Below, one piece after another: positions 11,502-20,818 of a DNA stretch of 64,000 nt. Made by a program: the position numbers and the translations under genes. A model generated the notes under the pieces. It made no database searches, was not told where the DNA came from, and saw only the letters and a list, made by a program, of their open reading frames with translations. The DNA comes from Bifidobacterium miconis (GTDB lineage: Bacteria > Actinomycetota > Actinomycetes > Actinomycetales > Bifidobacteriaceae). Within the stretch, counting starts at the first letter, position 1. Every line of letters begins with the position of its first letter. The DNA lies in the NCBI RefSeq assembly GCF_019331735.1, contig NZ_JAHBBH010000015.1, positions 1 through 64,000 on the forward strand, given 5' to 3'.

Positions 11502-11505
11502 TTTC

Positions 11506-11591
11506 CGCTACGGAGCGCCTTCTGCGTTGCTCCTCGGTCGCGGTACGAAGTACCGCTTCCCTCGGTGCGCCTTGAAGTCGCACGCGTAGCG
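11506..11591. repeat. Large imperfect inverted repeat after nusG
   Basis: CGCTACG (11506-11512) pairs with CGTAGCG (11585-11591), enclosing a smaller hairpin CGGTAC-GAA-GTACCG (11537-11551). The arms are imperfect over about 85 bp. It lies between the nusG stop and a classical terminator, so it may be a dispersed palindromic repeat rather than part of the terminator. I cannot tell its copy number in the genome. Confidence 0.6.
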
Positions 11592-11610
11592 ATAATTACT
11601 TGATAAATGT

Positions 11611-11637
11611 GATCCCCGCCTTTGTGCGGGGATTTTT
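11611..11637 (+). terminator. Rho-independent terminator between nusG and rplK
   Basis: Stem ATCCCCGC/GCGGGGAT with six-base loop and trailing T-run. The remaining bases to 11879 form the leader of the rplK-rplA operon. L1 commonly represses this operon by binding its leader, but I cannot identify the L1 site with certainty. Confidence 0.92.
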
Positions 11638-11879
11638 CGTATCCGACTGTCTGCGTCCCTGTGGGTGTGCCGGCCGCAATGATACGGCTGTGGCACGGCG
11701 TGTCGTCCGGAGGGCACAGCATAATGGAATGGTTTGTGTCTGGAGGGCCGGATGCGGCGGCGACGCGCGCTCAAGCCCGCTAGCACAGCACAGCAACCAT
11801 ACGATTGCGGGAGGAGTCCGCCGCGGGAAACCAAGGCGTTCGCCACTACCACCGCTTCATAGAAAGAAGAACCAATAAC

Positions 11880-12311
11880 ATGGCTCCTAAAAAGAAGGTC
11901 ACGGCGCTGATCAAGCTCCAGATCCAGGCTGGCAAGGCCAACCCGGCCCCGCCGCTGGGCCCGGCTCTGGGTTCGCACGGCGTGAACATCATGGACTTCT
12001 GCAAGGCGTACAACGCCCAGACGCAGGACAAGATGGGTCAGGTCATCCCGGTCGAGATCACCGTCTTCGAAGACCGTTCCTTCACCTTCATCCTCAAGAC
12101 CCCGCCGGCCGCGGCTCTGCTCAAGAAGGCCGCCGGCGTCGACAAGGGCACCGAGAACCCGCTGACCCACAAGGTCGGCTCCGTCACCAAGGCTCAGGTC
12201 CGCGAGATCGCCGAAATCAAGATGGCCGATCTGTCCGCTCGTGACATCGAAGCCGGCATGAAGATCATCGAGGGCACCGCCCGTTCGATGGGCATCACGG
12301 TCACCGACTGA
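11880..12311 (+). CDS. rplK: 50S ribosomal protein L11
   Basis: L11 binds the GTPase-associated region of 23S rRNA. The 143-residue product shows [20 protein letters not shown], the proline-rich N-terminal linker, and GTARSMGI at the C-terminus. I chose ATG 11880, which follows an A-rich AGAAAGAAGA stretch; upstream in-frame codons do not match L11. It forms an operon with rplA, 17 bp downstream. Confidence 0.98.
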   Translation: MAPKKKVTALIKLQIQAGKANPAPPLGPALGSHGVNIMDFCKAYNAQTQDKMGQVIPVEITVFEDRSFTFILKTPPAAALLKKAAGVDKGTENPLTHKVGSVTKAQVREIAEIKMADLSARDIEAGMKIIEGTARSMGITVTD

Positions 12312-12328
12312 GAAGAGGAGAAGGACTA

Positions 12329-13021
12329 ATGGTACAGCGTTCCAAGAAGTATCGCGAAGCGGCCGAGAAGGTCGATCGCAACAACCTCTACACCGCCAAC
12401 GAGGCCATCGCGCTCCTCAAGAGCATGCCGGAGTACAAGTTCGACCAGACCGTGGAAGCGGTGCTGCGCCTGAACGTGGACCCGCGCAAGGCCGACCAGC
12501 TGGTGCGTGGCTCCGTCCTGCTGCCTCACGGCACTGGTAAGACCGCCAAGGTCCTCGTGTTCGCCCGTGGCCCGAAGGCCACCGAGGCCACCGAGGCCGG
12601 CGCCGACATCGTCGGTGATGACGACCTGATCGCGAAGGTCGCCGACGGCTTCCTCGACTTCGACGCCGTCGTCGCCACTCCGGACATGATGGGCAAGGTC
12701 GGCCGCCTCGGCCGCGTGCTCGGTCCGCGTGGTCTCATGCCGAACCCGAAGACCGGCACCGTCACCATGGACGTGACCAAGGCCATCAAGGAGATCAAGG
12801 GCGGCAAGGTCGACTTCCGCGTCGACAAGCACGGCAACCTCTCCTTCCTCATCGGCAAGATGAGCTTCGACGAGGCCGCTCTGGACGAGAACTTCAAGGC
12901 CGTGGCCGACGAAGTCAAGCGTCTGAAGCCGTCCACCGTGAAGGGCCGCTACGTCACCAAGGCGACCATCACCTCCACGATGAACCCGGGCGTCCCGGTC
13001 GATCCGATGACCGTTGCCTGA
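12329..13021 (+). CDS. rplA: 50S ribosomal protein L1
   Basis: L1 stalk protein and probable autogenous repressor of the rplK-rplA messenger. The 230-residue product contains the L1 signature around [20 protein letters not shown] and a C-terminal [24 protein letters not shown] precedes ATG 12329. A strong hairpin follows the stop. Confidence 0.98.
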   Translation: MVQRSKKYREAAEKVDRNNLYTANEAIALLKSMPEYKFDQTVEAVLRLNVDPRKADQLVRGSVLLPHGTGKTAKVLVFARGPKATEATEAGADIVGDDDLIAKVADGFLDFDAVVATPDMMGKVGRLGRVLGPRGLMPNPKTGTVTMDVTKAIKEIKGGKVDFRVDKHGNLSFLIGKMSFDEAALDENFKAVADEVKRLKPSTVKGRYVTKATITSTMNPGVPVDPMTVA

Positions 13022-13045
13022 TTCTCGCTGAGAACGGTTTTACGC

Positions 13046-13082
13046 AGAACCCCCGCGTTGCATTCCGCATCGCGGGGGTTCT
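13046..13082. terminator. Bidirectional hairpin between rplA and the convergent regulator
   Basis: A 12-bp perfect stem, AGAACCCCCGCG with CGCGGGGGTTCT, lies between the ends of two convergent genes. It lacks a long T-run on either strand, so it may act as a structural or Rho-assisted terminator for both. Confidence 0.7.
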
Positions 13083-13128
13083 CGCATGTCCGCGACCTTT
13101 TCCTCAACGTTGTGCGGGCCGACGCCGG

Positions 13129-14079
13129 TCAGCGGAGGGTCATGCGGCCCAAAGCGATGGCGGTGCGCAGCACGTATGCCTCGCGCGGGTCGGTGGCGTC
13201 CCAGCCGGTGGCGTCGGCGGCTCGCTTCAGACGGTATCGGACCGTGTTCGGATGCACGTTGAGCGCCTTTGCCGTGGTTTCCAGCGAGCCGCCGGACAGC
13301 AGAAAGGTTGAGACGGTTTCCAAGGTCGGATCGTCCGGGCCGGACGCGGTGAGACTGCCGTACACGGCCTCGACCAGCTCGCGCTTCGCGTCGGCGTCGC
13401 CGATCAGCGCGCGCTCCGGCAGCGCGTCCTCGGCTCGGATCAGGCGCAGCATGTCCTCGCGCGGATTGCGCCATGCGGCGGCTTGCGACGGGCCGTCGCC
13501 ATGCGATGACGCAGCCGACGATAATGCGGACGCCGCCGCGATCGACGCGGAAGCGGCGCCTACGGTTCCGGCCGAGCCGGCTGAGCCGGCAGGACCGACG
13601 GAACCGGACGCGCCGGGCGCAAACCGGACGGCCGGAGCCGCCGCCAGCGTGCTCAACGCGGCGAGCACGGTCGCCGACGCCCCATTCACCCCATGCCTGA
13701 CCGGACCGAGCGCCACCGGACGGTCAGCCGCGAACGCCGCCATCATCGCCGTGCACGTGACTTCCGGGGTCGCCGCTGCCTGCGCCGCCGTCAACGCGAC
13801 GCACACGCCGTCATGCACGCCGGCGATCGTCAACGATCCACCCAAATCGCGCACGGCCGCACGCAGCCGCCGCAGCGTCGTGGATACGCCGCCCGATTCG
13901 CCCGGATAGCCCGCGACGGCGAAGCATCGCGCGTCGTCGGGCCAACCGAGCACGTGCATCAGCGACGCGGTGCGCGCGTCCGTCAACCCGTTCACCAGAC
14001 ATTCGAACGCAACCGCCTCCGCATCGCAGCCGTGCGCGGCGAGCAGCTCCAGAAAATCCCCGTTCATACGTTCCGCCAT
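13129..14079 (-). CDS. PucR-type helix-turn-helix regulator
   Basis: Predicted transcription factor. The C-terminal ~60 residues (GGSLETTAKALNVHPNTVRYRLKRA) are the PucR/CdaR-type DNA-binding domain. Residues 1-110 are mixed alpha/beta without a motif I recognise. The centre (about 155-220) is an Ala/Gly/Ser/Pro low-complexity linker with GPAGSAGSAG repeats. I chose ATG 14079 (MAERMNGD); an upstream in-frame ATG at 14136 lacks support. A PucR-type protein called FasR controls fatty-acid genes in Streptomyces; whether this gene regulates the acc-fas locus 10 kb away is only a guess. It is convergent with rplA. Confidence 0.75.
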   Translation of the reverse strand: MAERMNGDFLELLAAHGCDAEAVAFECLVNGLTDARTASLMHVLGWPDDARCFAVAGYPGESGGVSTTLRRLRAAVRDLGGSLTIAGVHDGVCVALTAAQAAATPEVTCTAMMAAFAADRPVALGPVRHGVNGASATVLAALSTLAAAPAVRFAPGASGSVGPAGSAGSAGTVGAASASIAAASALSSAASSHGDGPSQAAAWRNPREDMLRLIRAEDALPERALIGDADAKRELVEAVYGSLTASGPDDPTLETVSTFLLSGGSLETTAKALNVHPNTVRYRLKRAADATGWDATDPREAYVLRTAIALGRMTLR

Positions 14080-14138
14080 GCCCCTCAGCTTAGTCGGCCT
14101 GCGCCCTGATTCCGGCGACAAATGACATGAGACCATAC

Positions 14139-14345
14139 CAGTTTGACGATCGAGAGGCTGATTTCCGGCTTTGCCGACGTCAGTTTGACGATTGAGAGGC
14201 CGTCATAGACGATTTTTCCCCATGAACTAGCCTGTATTTCACCGAAAACCGCAATACGATGGCTCTCAAGCAGGTCCTTGGCAGCCTCTCGATCGTAGAA
14301 CCGACCTTTGCAGAGGTTGGAATTAGCCTCTCGATCGTCAAACTC
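14139..14345. repeat. Structured inverted repeat element, copy 2
   Basis: Same design as 108-313: direct units at 14139 and 14181, reverse-complement units at 14284 and 14326, each pair offset by 42 bp. The distance between the inner units is 103 bp here and 102 bp in copy 1. The third unit carries a small change (GATCGTAGAACC). It occupies the whole space between the regulator's start and the end of the membrane protein gene, ending 9 bp from the latter's stop. Confidence 0.85.
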
Positions 14346-14353
14346 GCTTGATT

Positions 14354-16504
14354 TCAGTCTTCCGGCCGTTGCTCTGTCCCATCTTGGTTCGCCGCGGAAC
14401 CGGCCTGCGCCGCGCGCGACTCGCGCCAGAACGTGAGGCACACGAAGCAGAACACGAACGCGACCGGCAGCATGTGCCGCTCGAAGTTGTTCGCCGGCGC
14501 GGTGGCCATGACGCCCATGAGCAGCAGCAGCGGGAAATGCGTGAGCAGCGTGCGCCAACGGCGCAGAATCACCTCGGCCGCACCGATCAGCAGGGTCAGC
14601 GTCACGTAGAAATTGCCGTGCGTGACCCAGCCGAGCACCGGGATCGCGCCCCAGGCTCGCGCCCGCTTCGCGACGGTTTCGCGCCAGTCGTGGTTCACGA
14701 GCTTGAGCCAGGTGCTCGACTTCTGCACGTAGTCGCTGGTCACGTAGTAGTCCATCGACACGTATGGCATGTCGGTCGGGTCGAAGTAGCCGTAGCATTC
14801 CGCCAGCAGCGCGTCGAGCGCGATCACCGGGTTCGCCTTCGTGATCTCAAGCCACGCCGAATTGAAATTCTTCATGTCGTCGGGCGTGACGGTGCGCCAT
14901 TTGTAGCTCACCTTCTTCGACTGGATGCCGGACGATTTGACCGGATCCGCGTCCTGCTGGAAATACGCCTCGGCCATTTGGTCGAGGTTGAAGATCGGTG
15001 CGAGCTGCTTGCGCGCGGATTCGGGGATGCCGTCCGGGTTGAGTTTGGCGACGCGCGCGATCATCTGCAGCTGTACGCCGCGGCTTTCGATCGGGTCGCC
15101 GGTGATGATCGAACCGGTCGAGCCGAGCAGCGTGATGCCGCCGTGGATGACGATCACCGGCAGCAGCAGCGCGACCGCGTACGTCCGCCAACGTTTGCGA
15201 TCGGCGAACAATACGAGCACGATCTGCGCGGCGATGATGTACCACGCGTACTTCGCGGAGATCAGCATCACGCACGTCGACAGCACGAATGCAGCCAACG
15301 TATGCACCGGTGTGCGCACGATCGCGTCGAGCGGGTTGCGCCCGCCCGGCCGCCACGTCATGAGCAGCTCGTACCACACGCCGAACCACCACGTGAACGC
15401 GAACGCGAACAGCGGCGACTTGGTGAGCGAGATCGTCGAAAACAGCACGAGCGGGCAGGCCAGGAACATGAGCAGCGTGATGAAGCGCGCCACCCCGCCG
15501 GCCGCGCGGTTCGGATACGGCTGCGGCCGCAGCTTCGTGATCGTCAGCGAGGAAACCGCGCCGCGTTCGGGGCGGGAGAAGTCGACGGGACGCAGGTAAT
15601 GCGGGCGTTCGGGATGCGCATAGTCCACGCGTTCGGTGGCGTGCGCGGGCCTGAGCCACGGCAGGTTGAGGAATCGGTTCGCGGCCGACGCGCAGCAGAA
15701 CGCGGCGAAGAGCCACTGCAGCACGGACAGCGCCACGAAGCCGGCGTCGTTCGAGTCGGTCAGGTAGCGTGAGATCGCCGCCGCGCCGCCGTAGAACACG
15801 GTGAGCACGATGTTGTGCTGGTCGGTCAGGTAGGTCGGGTCGCTCGGCCACATGTAGTGCGCGGTCGGGTAGATGTCCATAGGCACGAACGAGAAGAAGC
15901 CGATGTACGGCTGCTTCATGCCGGTCCACTGGTTCCACGCCCAGCTGAACTCGCGCGCCTGCGAGCGCACGTCCGCACCGAACGCGCTCATGAGCGTGGT
16001 CGGCACCCACAGCCAGCCGAGGATGAGGATGAGCGCGATCTTCCAGCCGCGGTCGGTGGCGCGCGTGAGGCCCCGGCCGGTCGCCGCGGCCGCTCGGCGA
16101 GCGAAGGACGACGTGTACGTTGCGATGGTTCGCAGCGCGCGGTCGACGCGGGGATGGGTGCGTGCGAGACGCTCTGCAAGCGTTTGCGTGACCAGCGCGA
16201 CGACGCTGCGCCACAACGACGGTTCGCGCGACTGCGCCGCGTCGCGCGGCCGTCCCGAACGCACGAGCAGGCCGACGATCGACAGCGTGATCAGGAACGT
16301 CGCGACGAAATACAGGCTGTTGGCCTGCGTCCAGTCGGCGATCGACCCTTCCGCCCAGTACAGCGGGCCGATCGCCACGCACAGTGCGATCCACAGGCAG
16401 GCGAGCACGGCCAGCGCCCATCGTGCCGCCGCGGCGAATCGGGCGATGCGGGAGGCGCGGGGGATCGCGAGGGCGGGGGACTGGGAATCGCTGGCTGTGG
16501 TCAT
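14354..16504 (-). CDS. Multi-pass membrane protein, DUF6020-like
   Basis: Predicted integral membrane protein of 716 residues with many hydrophobic segments, starting at residues ~29-48 (WALAVLACLWIALCVAIGPL) and 65-86, then spread to the C-terminus. Charged and Trp/Tyr-rich loops lie between. The layout resembles large polyprenyl-sugar glycosyltransferase-like proteins and the DUF6020 group found in bifidobacteria and other Gram-positives. I see no catalytic motif I can name. I chose ATG 16504 (MTTASDSQ); an ATG at 16570 would add 22 unlikely residues. Its 3' end abuts a structured repeat. The function is unknown; a role in cell-envelope glycans is inference. Confidence 0.7.
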   Translation of the reverse strand: MTTASDSQSPALAIPRASRIARFAAAARWALAVLACLWIALCVAIGPLYWAEGSIADWTQANSLYFVATFLITLSIVGLLVRSGRPRDAAQSREPSLWRSVVALVTQTLAERLARTHPRVDRALRTIATYTSSFARRAAAATGRGLTRATDRGWKIALILILGWLWVPTTLMSAFGADVRSQAREFSWAWNQWTGMKQPYIGFFSFVPMDIYPTAHYMWPSDPTYLTDQHNIVLTVFYGGAAAISRYLTDSNDAGFVALSVLQWLFAAFCCASAANRFLNLPWLRPAHATERVDYAHPERPHYLRPVDFSRPERGAVSSLTITKLRPQPYPNRAAGGVARFITLLMFLACPLVLFSTISLTKSPLFAFAFTWWFGVWYELLMTWRPGGRNPLDAIVRTPVHTLAAFVLSTCVMLISAKYAWYIIAAQIVLVLFADRKRWRTYAVALLLPVIVIHGGITLLGSTGSIITGDPIESRGVQLQMIARVAKLNPDGIPESARKQLAPIFNLDQMAEAYFQQDADPVKSSGIQSKKVSYKWRTVTPDDMKNFNSAWLEITKANPVIALDALLAECYGYFDPTDMPYVSMDYYVTSDYVQKSSTWLKLVNHDWRETVAKRARAWGAIPVLGWVTHGNFYVTLTLLIGAAEVILRRWRTLLTHFPLLLLMGVMATAPANNFERHMLPVAFVFCFVCLTFWRESRAAQAGSAANQDGTEQRPED

Positions 16505-16724
16505 ATCACGCCATTCTAACGGTCGGTGTCCGCAACGGGTCTGGCAACAGGTCCAACGGTCGGTTCGCAACAGGGACGGAGATTGTCGCCTTATGTCGCG
16601 TTATGTGCGGCGCGGTGTGCGATTGTCGCGGCAAAACCCGGCAAATCGGCCCGCGACACCCCGCTCGCCCGGTATATTGACACGATTTTTGACGCGCCGG
16701 AGAGGCCGGCGTAAGGTGAATCGC

Positions 16725-17603
16725 ATGATTTCAATGTTGAAGATCGCACAGCCGCGACTTGACGCCACCGAGCGTGTGGCCGACAAAACCGTTGCGTTCG
16801 CCGAGATCGACTCGACGCATGCGCAGGCCCGCCGCATGATCGAGGCCGGGGACATCGCGCATGACGACGAGCGCGGCATTTCGATTTCCGTGATCGCCGC
16901 AGACAGCCAGACGAACGGCCTGGCGCGTTTCGGACGCCCGTGGATCAGCAATCCGGGCCATTCGTTCACGATGTCGTTCGTCGCCGTGATCCCGCGCACG
17001 ATCGCCGAGGACGAGCTGGTCAACGGCTGGCTGTCGATGATCGCGGGGCTGTCCACGCTCGACGCGCTCGAGGGCACGCTCGACGCGTGCGGCGCGCATT
17101 CGTTCTACCCGGATTGCGGGTTCAAGCTCAAGTGGCCGAACGACGTGTACTGCCACGGTCTGAAGCTCGGCGGCACGTTCACCGAACCGGTGCCGCTGCC
17201 CGACGACGACGTGAGCGTGGCGGTCGTGTTCAGCATCGGCATCAATCTCATGATGCCGGCCGACCGGCTGCCCACGTCGCAGGCCACGTCGCTGCAGATG
17301 CACTTCGCGCCGCTGCCTCCGATCGAGACGTTGCGCGACATGATCGCCTCGCGTCTGGTCGAGTCGCTGCGCACGCGCCTCGAGGCATTCGTGGAGATGC
17401 CGATCGTGCAGTCGAGCCGTCTGCGTTCGGAGATGCGCCACGTGTGCTGGATGATGGGCCGCGACGTCGAGGCGCAGCTCATCGACGGCAGCGAGGTGCG
17501 CGGCACGGTCGTCGCGCTCAACGACGATGCGTCGATCAGCGTGCGCCTCGAATCGGGCGACATGCAGGATCTGCTCGCCAGCGAGGTCAGCGTGCTCGCC
17601 TGA
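16725..17603 (+). CDS. Biotin protein ligase paralogue with altered nucleotide loop
   Basis: Related to biotin-[acetyl-CoA carboxylase] ligase (292 residues). It has the catalytic KWPNDV near residue 136, GLKLGG, a FSIGINL strand, and a small C-terminal domain (GRDVEAQLIDGSEVRGTVVAL). It has no N-terminal DNA-binding domain. The loop that normally reads GRGRxGRxW is here GLARFGRPW (about residues 65-73), so the first conserved Arg is lost. A second, more canonical ligase is encoded at 21991-22911 beside bioY. This copy stands alone after the divergent membrane protein gene; TAAGGTGA upstream supports ATG 16725. It may be weakly active, specific for another acceptor, or use another small acid. 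Confidence 0.82.
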   Translation: MISMLKIAQPRLDATERVADKTVAFAEIDSTHAQARRMIEAGDIAHDDERGISISVIAADSQTNGLARFGRPWISNPGHSFTMSFVAVIPRTIAEDELVNGWLSMIAGLSTLDALEGTLDACGAHSFYPDCGFKLKWPNDVYCHGLKLGGTFTEPVPLPDDDVSVAVVFSIGINLMMPADRLPTSQATSLQMHFAPLPPIETLRDMIASRLVESLRTRLEAFVEMPIVQSSRLRSEMRHVCWMMGRDVEAQLIDGSEVRGTVVALNDDASISVRLESGDMQDLLASEVSVLA

Positions 17604-17630
17604 CGTTGTGTTGAATCGTTATCGTATCGT

Positions 17631-17648
17631 TATCATATCGTTATGATA
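17631..17648. promoter_or_regulatory. LacI-type operator before lacI
   Basis: Perfect palindrome TATCATA-TCGT-TATGATA, 33 bp upstream of the regulator's ATG. It is embedded in an 11-bp tandem repeat (TATCGTTATSA) running from about 17619. A near-identical palindrome lies at 18908-18925, which suggests autoregulation plus control of the lipoprotein gene. Confidence 0.8.
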
Positions 17649-17680
17649 TCGAGTATGAACGCAATGAAAGGCTGGACGGC

Positions 17681-18700
17681 ATGACGGTGACGCTCAAGGA
17701 CGTGGCGAAACGGGCCGGCGTGTCCGTGGCGACGGTGTCGTACGCGCTGCGCGGCGGTCCGTACGTGTCCGACGACGTGGCCGCGAGGATCCGCACTGCG
17801 GTCGACGAACTCGGCTATACGGCCAACCAGTCGGCGCGCACGCTGCGCTCGGGGCGCACCGGCACGATCATGGTCGGCGTGCACGAGCTCGACATGCCGT
17901 ACTTCTATTCGCGGTTCGCGCAGCACATGGTCGACCGGATCGAACGGGCCGGCTACAAGGCGCTCGTCGCCCGGTTCGGCTGGAACGAGGACAGCGTGCG
18001 CGATTCGCTGGAACGGTTGGCCGACCAGCCGTGCGACGGGCTGATCATCCATGCCGGGGGCCTGTCTGCCGCCGAGCTCACGCGTCTTGGCAAAGGCCGT
18101 CAGCTCGTGCTCATCGACGATTTTTCCTCGCGGCCCGCGTTTGACGCGATCGTCGTACCCGGCGAAACCGGCATTCGCATGGCGACCGAGCATCTGATCG
18201 CGCGTGGTTGCCGCGACATTGCGATGGTGGGTGCCGACTGGACGCCGAAAAGCCGGCTCGACCGGCGCGTCAGCCGCGTGATGCGGCTGCGCGGCTATGC
18301 GGAGGCGCTTGAAGCGGCAGGTCTTGAATACCGCCGGGAGAACCTGTATTCCGGCGAATGGAACATGGACGTTGGGCGCGACGTCGCGCACCGGATCATC
18401 GCCGACGGCATGCCGTTCGACGGAATCGTGTGCGCCACCGATTCGCTGGCGGTCGGCCTGATCCGCGGGTTCGCCGACCGCGGCGTGCACGTGCCCGACG
18501 CGGTGCGCATCGTCGGATTCGATGGATTGTCGTTGGACGGGTTCACGGTGCCGTCGCTTACCACGGTCGCGCTCGACATGGATGATCTGGCCGACAAGGC
18601 CGTGAGCATGCTGATCTCGCGCGTGGAGGGGTCGTATGATGGGCCGTCACGTCGCGAAGAGGGCCGTCTTGCGCTCGTCGAACGCGAGTCGAGCCGCTGA
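17681..18700 (+). CDS. LacI-family transcriptional regulator
   Basis: Repressor of the LacI/GalR family, 339 residues. The N-terminal helix-turn-helix VTLKDVAKRAGVSVATVSYALRGG is followed by the hinge helix (ANQSARTLRSGRTGTI) and a periplasmic-binding-protein-like effector domain (about 60-335, with VRIVGFDGLSLDGFTVPSLTTV). Matching palindromic operators occur before this gene and before the downstream lipoprotein gene, so it probably controls itself and the lipoprotein-GH43 pair. The effector is likely a sugar released by, or related to, the substrate of the GH43-like enzyme; this is inference from context. Confidence 0.93.
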   Translation: MTVTLKDVAKRAGVSVATVSYALRGGPYVSDDVAARIRTAVDELGYTANQSARTLRSGRTGTIMVGVHELDMPYFYSRFAQHMVDRIERAGYKALVARFGWNEDSVRDSLERLADQPCDGLIIHAGGLSAAELTRLGKGRQLVLIDDFSSRPAFDAIVVPGETGIRMATEHLIARGCRDIAMVGADWTPKSRLDRRVSRVMRLRGYAEALEAAGLEYRRENLYSGEWNMDVGRDVAHRIIADGMPFDGIVCATDSLAVGLIRGFADRGVHVPDAVRIVGFDGLSLDGFTVPSLTTVALDMDDLADKAVSMLISRVEGSYDGPSRREEGRLALVERESSR

Positions 18701-18889
18701 TGCGCTGATGCGTCGGCCGCAGCGCTGCACGGCGCTATGCTGATGCCTCTGGACGGTTTTGCGATGCGTCACGGTGCTCAGCTCGTGAACAGTTCGTCGA
18801 TCGGTGTTGATTGACGCATACGCGTGCTCGTGCAAAAACGTTGGAATCGCAAGGGAAACGCCGGAGTTAATGGGCAAATTCATATCGAT

Positions 18890-18925
18890 TTGACAACGGC
18901 GGCGCAGTGTCATATCGTTATGACA
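18890..18925 (+). promoter_or_regulatory. Promoter with overlapping LacI operator before the lipoprotein gene
   Basis: TTGACA (18890-18895), 17-bp spacer, then TATCGT (18913-18918) as -10. The palindrome TGTCATA-TCGT-TATGACA (18908-18925) covers the -10, so bound repressor would block RNA polymerase. It differs from the lacI operator by one symmetric base change. AT-rich segments CATATCGAT (18881) and ATCGATATGA (18930) flank it. The other bases from 18701 to 18889 hold nothing I can identify. Confidence 0.78.
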
Positions 18926-18995
18926 TCAGATCGATATGAAAAAGAAGGCGAGAACGGTCTCGTCCATATCGATCCGCCACGAGGAAAGGTGGAAC

Positions 18996-20582
18996 ATGAT
19001 GTACGCAACAAGCACACGGCAGTGGGGCCGCATCGTCGCGGCGACCGGCGTGATCCTGTCGATGACCGCGGTATCGGCCTGCGGCAACGGCGCGGCGGCG
19101 ACCGACAGGTCCGGCAAGCCGGTCGTCACCGTCGCGCTGCTGCAGAACTCGGACGCCCAAGGCAAGCTCAAGGACGCGCAGTGGGCCAAGGAACTGGAAC
19201 AGGCCTGTGGTTGCACGATCAAATGGACGCAGAGCAACCCGACCTCGTGGACCCAGCAGAAGAACGCGGTCCTCGCCTCCGGCGACGTGGCCGACCTTTC
19301 GTTCAACCTGTACGACCAGACCGACTTCTCGCTCAACCCGGTGTTCGAAGACCTCTCCGACGACCTCGACAAAATGCCCAACGTCAGGAAGCTGCTCGAG
19401 AACAAGAACAACGAGGCCGTCAAGAAGTACGCGTACACGCTCGACGGCAAGCTTTACCAGATCCCGTCCTACACGCCCACCATCGAAAACGTCGGCACCG
19501 GCCAGAACTGGATGATCAACAAGACATGGCTCGACAAGCTGGGTCTCAAGGTGCCGACCACGTGGGACGAGCTGACCCGGGTGCTCGAGGCGTTCAAGAC
19601 GCAGGATCCGAACGGCAACGGCAAGCAGGACGAGATCCCGTTCGACATCAACGCGCTCGGCACCAACGGCTTCAGCTGGTATTCGCCGTTCCTGCTCATG
19701 AACTCCACCGGCATCTCCACGTCCGTCACGTCCGCTTCCGGCTCGCAGGGCATGTACGTGAAGAACGGCAAGGTCGCGAACTTCATGCTCGACGACGAAT
19801 ACCGCGAAGTCGTCGGCTACCTGCACGAGCTCATCTCCAAGGGCCTCGTGCCCTCCGACGCCATGACCAAGGACTCCTCCAAGTACAACGCCGAACTGCA
19901 GAGCGACGGCAAGACCGCGCTCGTCGGCATGGCAATCGGCTGGGACCGCTACGCCTTCGGCGACCTCAAGGACCAGTACGTGTCCATTGCCACGCCGTCC
20001 GCGCCCGGTCACACCGCCGTGTGGGAGCAGGGACAGGACTCCGCGTACGCAGGCGCCGCGGTCAAGGCCGATTCTCCGAACAAGGACGCGATCTTCAAGA
20101 TCATCGACAAGATGGTCGAACCTGACGTGTCGGTGAGCGCCTACTGGGGCGACATGCCGAAGTACGTTGAAAAGCGCGCAGAAGGCGACTATCTCGTCAA
20201 GCCCGAGGCCATGGACGGCACCGCGGTCAAGTACGGCTGGAGCAACCGCGTGTTCGCGTTCTGGAACAAGGGCACCGTCATCGACGGCGTGGACGATCTC
20301 AAGGTCTACAACGGGGACCTCGCCGCCACGCAGGCCCAAATGCCCGGCGACGGCAACTACATGCCGTTCTACGTGATGCCCGACCAGACCGACAACACCA
20401 CCATCTCCAACAACAACGTCGCCATCCTCGACTACGTGGTGCCGAAGACCGTCGAATGGATCGTCAACGGCGGACTCGACGACGCGGCGTGGAACGATTT
20501 CAAGGCCGGTCTCAAGAAGCTCAACATCGACCAGAACGTCGAACTGTGGCAGAAATGGTACGACGCCTACGCCAAGGAGTGA
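18996..20582 (+). CDS. ABC-transporter sugar-binding lipoprotein, orphan
   Basis: Extracellular solute-binding lipoprotein, likely for an oligosaccharide (528 residues). The signal peptide with a hydrophobic core ends in the lipobox VSAC, so Cys29 should be lipidated. The fold matches CUT1-type binding proteins of the longer LplA kind (the GNGKQDEIPF segment, WGDMPKYVEK, NNNVAILDYVVPKTVEWI). I chose ATG 18996 because GAGGAAAGGTGG lies just upstream; ATG 18999 is equivalent. No permease or ATPase gene follows in the window, so it must share components encoded elsewhere. It is controlled by the upstream LacI operator and followed by a GH43-like gene. Confidence 0.88.
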   Translation: MMYATSTRQWGRIVAATGVILSMTAVSACGNGAAATDRSGKPVVTVALLQNSDAQGKLKDAQWAKELEQACGCTIKWTQSNPTSWTQQKNAVLASGDVADLSFNLYDQTDFSLNPVFEDLSDDLDKMPNVRKLLENKNNEAVKKYAYTLDGKLYQIPSYTPTIENVGTGQNWMINKTWLDKLGLKVPTTWDELTRVLEAFKTQDPNGNGKQDEIPFDINALGTNGFSWYSPFLLMNSTGISTSVTSASGSQGMYVKNGKVANFMLDDEYREVVGYLHELISKGLVPSDAMTKDSSKYNAELQSDGKTALVGMAIGWDRYAFGDLKDQYVSIATPSAPGHTAVWEQGQDSAYAGAAVKADSPNKDAIFKIIDKMVEPDVSVSAYWGDMPKYVEKRAEGDYLVKPEAMDGTAVKYGWSNRVFAFWNKGTVIDGVDDLKVYNGDLAATQAQMPGDGNYMPFYVMPDQTDNTTISNNNVAILDYVVPKTVEWIVNGGLDDAAWNDFKAGLKKLNIDQNVELWQKWYDAYAKE

Positions 20583-20818
20583 CGCAACCCGCACTGACCG
20601 TGCGGCGCGGGCGTTGCGCCCAACCCACGCTGATCACGCCATCTCCCAACAACATTCGTCCCGGCGACATCGCGTGCCGCCGGCGCAACGCTCCGGCCGT
20701 CCGTGTCCTATCGGCCGCCGTCGCGCCGCCGGCGCATCTCTGTGCGTACGTCGCCGGGCTTTTCCGCATCATCCAGCACATAGGGCCAGCAAGTCCAGCA
20801 AGTAAGGAATCCGCAATC

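Noticed and set aside
11639..11879. A definite promoter and L1-binding site for rplK-rplA
   Set aside because: CATAAT at 11720 has no convincing -35 partner, and no L1 target structure could be drawn with confidence.
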